This document shows, piece after piece, positions 28,232 to 35,458 of a DNA stretch of 64,000 bases. Below the pieces are notes generated by a model, which was not told the origin of the DNA, searched no databases, and was given only the letters and a program-made list of their open reading frames with translations. How positions within the stretch are numbered: the first letter of the stretch is position 1; the number at the start of each line of letters is the position of its first letter. Source of the stretch: Roseiconus lacunae (GTDB lineage Bacteria > Planctomycetota > Planctomycetia > Pirellulales > Pirellulaceae); assembly GCF_008312935.1 (NCBI RefSeq), contig NZ_VSZO01000014.1, forward strand, positions 124,001-188,000, given 5' to 3'. The position numbers were made by a program, and so were the translations under genes.

Positions 28232-28888
28232 ATGGTCGCAACTTCCAACCGCGCGTCTGATTCGCCCGCAACGACAGAACACTTGATCGGAGCGGCTCGC
28301 CAACTTGGAGGCGAATCGCTCGGAGAGTTGTTGGAACTTTACCGGAATTACCTGGCTGTCTTGGCGACCACCCAGATGGACAATCGCTTACGACGGCGGA
28401 TAGGTACCTCCGATTTGGTCCAAGAAACGATGCTAGCCGCCCACAGCGACTTCGGCCAATTTCGTGGCAACAGCGAAGGTGAACTGGTCGCTTGGCTGCG
28501 GCAGATTCTTTGCAACAGCCTTCGTCATGCGATCGAGAAGCACGTTCATGCGAGGAAGCGTGACGTCCGTCGCGAAATGGCATTGGACAATTTCGCCAAC
28601 GATTTAGATGACAGTTTCGATCGGCTTTCGCGTCTGGCCGTTGATCCGGACCCGACACCAAGTCAGGTCGTGATGAAGCAAGAAATCGCAAGGAAACTCG
28701 CCGATGAACTGGCAAAACTAAAACCGCGTTATCGCGAAGTCATCATTTACCGCAATTTGCAAAGTCTGACTTTCGACGAGATCGCCGTGCGAATGGAGAT
28801 CAAATCGGGGGCGGCTCGGATGCTTTGGCTGCGAGCGATCGCCAAGTTCAAGGAAGTTTGCGAACTCGGTCCAGAGGCAGCCCAATGA
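28232..28888 (+). CDS. ECF-type RNA polymerase sigma factor
   Basis: The 218 residues contain sigma region 2 (about 33-110, with DLVQETMLAAH at 61-71 and WLRQILCNSLRH) and region 4 (about 150-208, LKPRYREVIIYRN and LTFDEIAVRM, a helix-turn-helix for the -35 element). There is no region 1.1 or 3, as in ECF factors. Its last codon overlaps the start of the Ser/Thr kinase gene (ATGA). In Planctomycetes, groups of ECF factors are known to be encoded with such kinases, which are thought to control them instead of an anti-sigma factor. The probable targets include its own operon. Confidence 0.93.
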   Translation: MVATSNRASDSPATTEHLIGAARQLGGESLGELLELYRNYLAVLATTQMDNRLRRRIGTSDLVQETMLAAHSDFGQFRGNSEGELVAWLRQILCNSLRHAIEKHVHARKRDVRREMALDNFANDLDDSFDRLSRLAVDPDPTPSQVVMKQEIARKLADELAKLKPRYREVIIYRNLQSLTFDEIAVRMEIKSGAARMLWLRAIAKFKEVCELGPEAAQ

Positions 28889-31467
28889 CGTCGTCACGCT
28901 TCACAGCCCTGCCGTCATCGCCTGATTCGAGCGACGACGAACCGCTTGCGATGCGGAATCTGACCGCGGCACAAAAGGCCGACTTGGGCATTCTGCTGGA
29001 GCAATATCTTGAAGCCCTTGAGTCCGGTGTCCCACCGACGGTCGAGTCGCTGACCCGATCACGTCCTGAACTGCGTGAGGCTTTAAAGTCGTGTGTCGAT
29101 GGATTGGAACATCTGCATCACATGGCCCTCGGTGATGACGTTGGTGGCGAAAGTCGTCGAGGCATTCGGCCAGTCAGGACGCAAGGTTCGGAGAATTCTT
29201 CGTCAGACACGTTCGCCGAACCGCGACCTCTCGGAGCGTTCGATCTGCACGAGGAGATTGGTCGTGGTGGGATGGGCGTCGTCTATCGTGCGACACAGCG
29301 ATCGTTGCACCGAACCGTTGCGGTGAAAGTGCTACCGCCCGCGTCCGTTCTCGACACCCGCCGTTTAACTCGTTTTCAACACGAAGCAGAGGCGACGGCC
29401 AGTTTGCAGCACCCCCATATCGTGCCCGTCTTCGCCATCGGCTGCGAACGTGGCGTGCATTATTATGCGATGCAGTACATCCGCGGCAAATCACTTGATG
29501 AATTCTGTTGTGCGTCCGACCGTAACCTTCGGCCAGAAGTCTCGGCAACCGATGGAACGGCGTTGGATTGGCGTCAGGCCGTCGCGATTGCCGCGGATGT
29601 AGCTGACGGGTTGGGCGAGGCTCATGAGTTGGGCATCGTGCACCGGGACATCAAGCCATCGAACCTATTGTTGGACGATTCCGGGCATGTCTGGATCACC
29701 GACTTTGGCCTGGCGCGAATCCAAACCGATGATGCGGTCACGCGGTCCGGTGACATCTTAGGTACATTGCGGTACATGAGTCCCGAACAAGCCAGCGGGA
29801 ACACGGCTGTCGTCGATGGCCGAAGCGACATCTATTCGTTGGCCGCGACGTTGTACGAATTGTTGACCGGGCAACCCGCCCATCCCGGCACCGACGCTCC
29901 GACCATTTTACAGTCGCACCATGAGGACTCGCTCAAGCCCTTACGGAAACGACGACCAAATCTACCGCGTGATTTGGAAACGGTCATACGCAAAGCGATG
30001 TCTGCGAAACGTGACGGGCGATATGAAACGGCCAAAGACTTCGCTTCCGACCTGCGCCGCGTCTTGGCCGGTGAGCACACTGTCGCGCGACCACCATCGA
30101 TTGTCGATCGAGTCATTCAGATTGCCAACAAGTATCGCGCGACCGTGGCAACACTCGCGTTGATCGGTTTGATGACCGTGATCGGTTCGGCCATCGCGAT
30201 CACCAAGCTGACTGCCGAGAAACAAAAAACGGTGGCGCACGCGGCCCAATCGCTCAAGAACGAAAGGATGGCCCGCGAGGCGATCGACCGGCTTGGCAGT
30301 CAAGTCGCCGAACTTCTTACAGACATTCCCGCCGCTGACGCCGTCCGGCTTCGCTTGCTCGGAGAAACACTGGACTACTACAAGCGGATCGCCGACGCAC
30401 CAGTGATCGATGGTCTTTCCGGCCGTCGCCGCCAAGAAGACATGGCGATCACGTTGGGAAAGATAGGTCTGTTGCAATCCGAAATGGGACGACATGACTT
30501 GGCCCTTGGTTCACTGATGGCGTCCGAGCGGGCATATCAATCACTCGCCAAGGATTTTGTCGACGATGATGCGATAATTCTTTCATGGTCGATCAGCCAA
30601 AACAATCTGGCCGAAGGACTCGCCGTTTCCGGTGATGCCGATTCGGCCGTGACGTGGTTCAACGAAGCGATCGAAAATCAGCGACGGTTGAGCCGACATG
30701 GGATGGCGAACGCTGACCACGAATTGGCGAAGACGCTGAATAATCTTGGCGGATTGTTAGGGCGAACGGGCAATGTCGAAGCCGCAAAGGTGACTTACAC
30801 GCGAGCGATTGAATCGCTCAAACAGGTGGACACCGCGTCCGACTTGAGGTCGACGATTCAGTCAAACCTTGCCGGCCTACTCGCCAATCATGAACCAAGA
30901 TTTGCGGCTCAGCTTGCTCGCCAGTCGCTCGCCCATCAGCTTGCTCGACTCGAAGCTGATTCGCACGATCCAAAACTGGCAACGCGTGTTGTTGTGACAC
31001 TCCACTCGCTTGCTAAGGCACAAACACATGCCGACATGCCCCGCGATGCGGTCGCGACGCTGCGGCAAGCCATCGCCATCAATCGCGATTTGCGAACCCG
31101 ATGGCCCGATCATGCGGTCTATCGTCGTGACCACGTTATCAGTTTGAATCATCTCGGTATGGCACTCGCTGCCGATCATCGGATCGAGCAAGCCGTCGCA
31201 ACGCTGACGCGAGCCGTCGAGCAGGGACGCGATCTTACGCAGGACTACGCCGGCTCAGCTGACGTTCAAAGTATGTTCGCCAGCGTGTTGAACAATCTCG
31301 GATTTATCAAACAACGAACCGGCGATCGGCGATCCGCCATTCGGCTCTACGAAGAAGCGATCACGCACCAACGAGAAGCAATCAGGCTTGCTCCGGGCAA
31401 CGCTTACTTCGCGAATCTGATGCGACGACATTGTGAAAATCTAGAACAGTTGGACGGTCGGACATGA
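28885..31467 (+). CDS. Transmembrane Ser/Thr protein kinase with TPR region
   Basis: This 860-residue kinase is translationally coupled to the sigma factor. A helical N-terminal part (20-80) precedes a Hanks kinase domain (about 118-395) with glycine loop GRGGMG, K148, HRDIKPSN (253-260), DFGLA (273-277) and GTLRYMSPEQ. One membrane helix (about 419-439) follows. The remaining 400 residues are helical with TPR-like repeats (LGKIGLLQSEMGRHDLAL.., NNLGGLLGRTGNVEAA.., LNNLGFIKQRTGDRRSA..). The TPRs should lie outside the cytoplasm and could sense a protein partner. Its 3' end overlaps the next gene by four bases, so sigma factor, kinase and LEPR-XLL protein form one translational unit. Confidence 0.94.
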   Translation: MTSSRFTALPSSPDSSDDEPLAMRNLTAAQKADLGILLEQYLEALESGVPPTVESLTRSRPELREALKSCVDGLEHLHHMALGDDVGGESRRGIRPVRTQGSENSSSDTFAEPRPLGAFDLHEEIGRGGMGVVYRATQRSLHRTVAVKVLPPASVLDTRRLTRFQHEAEATASLQHPHIVPVFAIGCERGVHYYAMQYIRGKSLDEFCCASDRNLRPEVSATDGTALDWRQAVAIAADVADGLGEAHELGIVHRDIKPSNLLLDDSGHVWITDFGLARIQTDDAVTRSGDILGTLRYMSPEQASGNTAVVDGRSDIYSLAATLYELLTGQPAHPGTDAPTILQSHHEDSLKPLRKRRPNLPRDLETVIRKAMSAKRDGRYETAKDFASDLRRVLAGEHTVARPPSIVDRVIQIANKYRATVATLALIGLMTVIGSAIAITKLTAEKQKTVAHAAQSLKNERMAREAIDRLGSQVAELLTDIPAADAVRLRLLGETLDYYKRIADAPVIDGLSGRRRQEDMAITLGKIGLLQSEMGRHDLALGSLMASERAYQSLAKDFVDDDAIILSWSISQNNLAEGLAVSGDADSAVTWFNEAIENQRRLSRHGMANADHELAKTLNNLGGLLGRTGNVEAAKVTYTRAIESLKQVDTASDLRSTIQSNLAGLLANHEPRFAAQLARQSLAHQLARLEADSHDPKLATRVVVTLHSLAKAQTHADMPRDAVATLRQAIAINRDLRTRWPDHAVYRRDHVISLNHLGMALAADHRIEQAVATLTRAVEQGRDLTQDYAGSADVQSMFASVLNNLGFIKQRTGDRRSAIRLYEEAITHQREAIRLAPGNAYFANLMRRHCENLEQLDGRT

Positions 31468-32549
31468 ATCAAGCATCATCCTCTACTTCTCACCGACGCT
31501 TGGGATTGGAACAGCTCGAAAAGCGATCGTTGCTTGCCGGTGGACTGTCGAATGTGATTCCCACGGGATTCGAGACTGGGCAATCGGTCGAGGGTCCGGC
31601 TGCCGACCGTCTTCCGCGACCGGCCGAAGAAAAGGTCCGCACGGCAAGTCGGACAGGGCAAACAACACCAAACGTCGATCTTGTTTCACAAGTCCAACCG
31701 AATGCGTTGCCCGAATCGACAACAATACCGGTCAGCAATACTGGCACGCGTGCGCCGGTGGTCGACGCAGTGTTCTCTTCACTTGAGCATTCGGAGCAAC
31801 GTGATGCGACGGCAGGCACCGATCAGGTTGCCGATCTCGTCTCTGACAACCTGTCCACGAAACAGTCGAACACGCCCCTTCCTCAAGTGTCCGGTACCGT
31901 TGTTCCCGATGGCGTTTCCCACGCTCAGGTCCTAACGGAAGTCGATCATAGCGAAACTGATGCCGCGATCCGGTTGTCGCCGTTTCTGGGGCAGCCGTTG
32001 ACTCTCTCCGCTGACCTTGCAAGTCGGTCATGGCAATTCGACCGTGACCTACTGCCGCGACTAAACGAAGTCGCCGAAACGCCGTCCAAGGATGTTGCTC
32101 GATACCACGATCTGGCCTTGCCAAACTGGTGGGTTGGATCCGGCGGGATGATTGAGATTGATCATTTTGCCATGCCGGAAACGAATTCGGTTCCGGACGA
32201 AACCGTCGTTGATGTTCAACTCGAAGGGGCGGTCATGCTTTCTCGTTCGGTTGACCTGTTCACGTTATCTGCGACTTCACCGATCGCTGTCCCTGTCTCT
32301 CAGCAGGCCATCGATACGGTCATGACCACGCTGGCCAAGTTAACTGAGTCGAAGGTCCAGCCGCTTTACCGGTCAACGCAGATTCGTCTTTCAAACCTCG
32401 TTTATCCGACGCTTGGACTGATCGTTACCGGTGTCGCGCTATCTGCCCGGCAACGAAGTAAGAACGCAGAGTTTCAGAAACAGGTGACGTCTCGGCGGCA
32501 AACTCGACGCCTGGATCGATCCAATCGATTGGATGGAGTCGTGACATAG
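31464..32549 (+). CDS. LEPR-XLL protein with C-terminal membrane anchor
   Basis: This 361-residue protein has LEQLEKRSLLAG at 15-26 and no other known domain. The middle is polar and low in structure (many Thr, Ser, Pro, Asp). A hydrophobic stretch at about 311-328 (VYPTLGLIVTGVALSA) is followed by a strongly basic tail of 33 residues with many Arg and Lys. That tail is what one expects for a C-terminal transmembrane anchor with a cytoplasmic end. Its start overlaps the kinase stop (ATGA). I infer a surface-exposed, membrane-tethered partner of the kinase, perhaps the link between signal and kinase or an anti-sigma-like element. This is inference; no homologue is recognised. Confidence 0.82.
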   Translation: MNQASSSTSHRRLGLEQLEKRSLLAGGLSNVIPTGFETGQSVEGPAADRLPRPAEEKVRTASRTGQTTPNVDLVSQVQPNALPESTTIPVSNTGTRAPVVDAVFSSLEHSEQRDATAGTDQVADLVSDNLSTKQSNTPLPQVSGTVVPDGVSHAQVLTEVDHSETDAAIRLSPFLGQPLTLSADLASRSWQFDRDLLPRLNEVAETPSKDVARYHDLALPNWWVGSGGMIEIDHFAMPETNSVPDETVVDVQLEGAVMLSRSVDLFTLSATSPIAVPVSQQAIDTVMTTLAKLTESKVQPLYRSTQIRLSNLVYPTLGLIVTGVALSARQRSKNAEFQKQVTSRRQTRRLDRSNRLDGVVT

Positions 32550-32624
32550 GCCAGAGTAATCCGTACTTGAGAAGTGACTCCCCTTTTCGGATTTCCCTCA
32601 CTTTTCTTGTCGCGAGGTTACCTG

Positions 32625-34496
32625 ATGTTGCGTTATCTACTTGAGTGGATGCGTCGCTCTGAAAACGTCAAACGCATACGCCGAAAGCCTGTCACGCGTC
32701 GCTGCTTGCGAGCTGAAACGCTTGATAAGAGGCAATTGTTGGCCGCCAATATTTTTCATAATGAGTCGATGCCGGAAGACGTCAACGAAGACGGTGTCGT
32801 TTCCGCCATCGACGCGTTGACGGTTATTAATCAATTGAGCCTTCAGGAACAAGGCAGCGAACGGAGCGATGGTGACACCGATCTGGACGCCATGCGAGGT
32901 CGCCGAACCGACGTCAATGACGATGGCCGAAGCTCCGCGATGGATGCCTTGATGGTGATCAACCGGCTTCACCGCGATCGCGATGGGAATCGCCCGGTTG
33001 TTGAAAGGCCTGCCGATGAGAACCAGGCCGATGAGAAACCTGCCGATGAAAACGTCGAGTCGGAGACCGACGATGTTTCTGACGAAGAGACGGATGTCGT
33101 CTTGGAGTGGAACGATGTGTTTGGCGAAATCCTCGCCGATAGCACAGAGAATCAAAACCCCGGTTACGCCTCGCGTTCCCAAGCCATTCTGAATCTCGCC
33201 ATCTACGACACCGTTGCGATAGCGACCGCGGGCGCCAGCGCGGAGACGTTCTACGACTACGCGATAGATTTCACGGGCGCCGAATCGCTTGACACAGACG
33301 TTGCCGCGGCGCAGGCGGCGTACACGGTGCTCAGTTCGTTGTATCCTGATCAACAAGCCTCGCTCGACATGGCATTGCAGTCGAACCTATCGGGGGCGGC
33401 CGAAAACGGCAATGTCTCCGATAGCGTCGCATTGGGAACCGCAGTCGCGAACGAGATCTTAGCCCTCCGCGCCGAGGATGGTTTCGATGCCGCCGCCGAG
33501 TACACCTACACGGATGAAGTCGGCTACTTTCAACCCGATCCGCTCACCCCGGACGTGCCCGTGTGGGGACCGGCTTGGGGTGAGGTTGATACGTTTGCGA
33601 TTGACGACAGCGGCGATTTTTTACCCGAACCGACTCCCGGGCTCGACAGCGAACAGTATGCCCAATCATACAACGAAGTGTTGGAATTGGGCGCCGCCGA
33701 TAGCGATGTGCGAACGCCTGAACAAACCGAGATTGGAATCTTCTGGGCTTATGATCGTGTAGGACTCGGAACTCCAATTGCATTGTTCAACGATATCCTG
33801 CAAACCGTTGCGATTGAACAGGATAACACGCTGGAAGAAAACGCCGCTTTGTTCGCACAGGCCTCTGTCGCGATGGCGGACGCCGGCGTCGTCGCATGGG
33901 ACACCAAGTTTACCGAACAATTTTGGAGACCCGTCACGGCGATTCAAGCTGGCGATGCCGACGGCAACGAACTGACCGAAGGTGATGCGGACTGGGTCGC
34001 ACTCGGGGCACCCGACGGCGGCGATGACGAAATCGGATTCACGCCTCAGTTCCCAACCTACATCTCTGGTCATGCCACCTTCGGTGCTGCGCTGTTTGGG
34101 ACGTTGCAAGAGTTTTATGGAACCGACGAAATCGCCTTCGAAGTGACCTCGCAGGAACTCGAAATTCTGCTCGCAGATCCAGAACTCCAGGAAGCGTACG
34201 GACTCGATCTTGATGATGCGACGCGATCGTTCAGTTCCTTTAGCGAAGCGATGCAGGAAAACGGTCGTAGCAGGATCTACCTTGGGATTCACTTTGATTT
34301 TGACGATACCGTCGGACAAGAAGTCGGCCAAGCGATTGCCGCGAGCGTCGCATCCGAATTTACCGTTGCCTTCGATGACGGCAACAACCGTGACAAGATT
34401 ACCGACAACGATCGTAGCGGTCGTCACTCCGGACGTGACCGAGACAACGATCGCATCGCGGCCGTCGATTCCGTTTTCGGCAGCGATCTATTCTGA
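32625..34496 (+). CDS. Dockerin-bearing vanadium-dependent haloperoxidase
   Basis: This 623-residue exported enzyme opens with a basic leader and RAETLDKRQLLAAN (29-42), then two dockerin type I repeats (DVNEDGVVSAIDAL, DVNDDGRSSAMDAL). A linker with repeated ADE(N/K) units follows, then a PAP2/haloperoxidase domain (about 160-580). All vanadate ligands of Curvularia chloroperoxidase can be placed with the same spacing: K428 and R435 (7 apart), S481-G482-H483, R550 and H556 (6 apart). So vanadate-dependent halide oxidation by peroxide is plausible; acid phosphatase activity is the alternative. The ATG at 32625 is preferred (GAGG 8 nt upstream) over the GTG at 32574. Confidence 0.93.
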   Translation: MLRYLLEWMRRSENVKRIRRKPVTRRCLRAETLDKRQLLAANIFHNESMPEDVNEDGVVSAIDALTVINQLSLQEQGSERSDGDTDLDAMRGRRTDVNDDGRSSAMDALMVINRLHRDRDGNRPVVERPADENQADEKPADENVESETDDVSDEETDVVLEWNDVFGEILADSTENQNPGYASRSQAILNLAIYDTVAIATAGASAETFYDYAIDFTGAESLDTDVAAAQAAYTVLSSLYPDQQASLDMALQSNLSGAAENGNVSDSVALGTAVANEILALRAEDGFDAAAEYTYTDEVGYFQPDPLTPDVPVWGPAWGEVDTFAIDDSGDFLPEPTPGLDSEQYAQSYNEVLELGAADSDVRTPEQTEIGIFWAYDRVGLGTPIALFNDILQTVAIEQDNTLEENAALFAQASVAMADAGVVAWDTKFTEQFWRPVTAIQAGDADGNELTEGDADWVALGAPDGGDDEIGFTPQFPTYISGHATFGAALFGTLQEFYGTDEIAFEVTSQELEILLADPELQEAYGLDLDDATRSFSSFSEAMQENGRSRIYLGIHFDFDDTVGQEVGQAIAASVASEFTVAFDDGNNRDKITDNDRSGRHSGRDRDNDRIAAVDSVFGSDLF

Positions 34497-34602
34497 GTTT
34501 TATCCACCCTTCTTTTCGCGGCACCAGGCCAGTGTTTCGGCCGACTTCGCACGCAGAAACCCTTCGTGAATTCCACTCTCTTTTCCACAAAAAGGCAAAC
34601 CA

Positions 34603-35109
34603 ATGAAATCCTCGTCTCTCTCTCTTGCCGTCGTTTGCATCGCACTTCTGTCTACAAATGACGTTGCCGCCCAACGCGGCGGTGGCGGCCGACCAGCGGG
34701 GCCACCTCCGGGCATCAATCGAGGAAACTTTAACAACAACGTCGGATTGCAGGGATTGCAAAACCAAGCAGTCAATCCGTTCGGCAATCAAGCTAATCTC
34801 AATGCGGGTAATCAGAACGCCAACCAGAACATGCCGTCGGTCGAGCAACTCGCCGCAATGATGCTCACCAACTTTGATGCCGACGGTAGCGGTGAGCTCG
34901 GACTGGCCGAATTGCAAAATGCCTTGTTGGCCTTAAGGCAGCAGATGCGCAACCAAGGCGGTGGTCAGCAGAACGGCTTGCAAGCCCGGCGAGGTGCCCA
35001 GGCGGAGGAGGATGCGGCGAACGAGATGATTCAAGCGAGGCAATGGCAACGCGGTTTCAATCAGGCCGCCGCCAACCGCTTCCCCCGTGCCGCCGCACGA
35101 GGACGGTAA
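34603..35109 (+). CDS. Secreted EF-hand protein, Gln/Asn/Gly-rich
   Basis: A signal peptide (1-23, ending VAAQ) is followed by a low-complexity stretch of Gly, Pro, Asn and Gln. One EF-hand loop, DADGSGELGLAE (92-103), has Asp/Asp/Ser at positions 1, 3, 5 and Glu at 12, so it should bind calcium. The C-terminal part is Gln- and Arg-rich with no known domain. It lies between the haloperoxidase and haem peroxidase genes on the same strand. Calcium binding would fit the dockerins of the neighbouring enzyme. Its role is unknown: structural partner, adaptor or calcium buffer are all possible. Confidence 0.85.
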   Translation: MKSSSLSLAVVCIALLSTNDVAAQRGGGGRPAGPPPGINRGNFNNNVGLQGLQNQAVNPFGNQANLNAGNQNANQNMPSVEQLAAMMLTNFDADGSGELGLAELQNALLALRQQMRNQGGGQQNGLQARRGAQAEEDAANEMIQARQWQRGFNQAAANRFPRAAARGR

Positions 35110-35458
35110 GCTTCGCGGCGTTCTTCGTGTCGCAATCGACTCGGCGTCGCGTGTCGAGATCGAAATTGGGGCGGAGAAACCCGGGGCGAATGTGTTTCCG
35201 ATAAGGAACGCGTAAGGTGCGAATCTCACACGTGTCATGCACGACGAACTGACTGATATTGCGACTGCCGTCGATTCACCAATCCGATTGCGAGACATTA
35301 GCAGACTGGTTCGGAAATGGGCAACATCGCGTTGGCGATCGATGATCCCGAGCGTGACAGTCACGAGTGCGAATCGTACTTCTGGGATAGGCCCAACCGC
35401 GTTTGAGCAGTTTTGAGTTGGGTTGCTTGCTCCTCACCTTCTCTCCCCGGAGAACACG
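35110..35458. other. Spacer before the haem peroxidase gene
   Basis: In this 349-nt gap GTGCGAATC occurs twice (about 35216 and 35369), which may be chance. No promoter, terminator or RNA could be assigned. The peroxidase could have its own promoter here. Confidence 0.3.
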
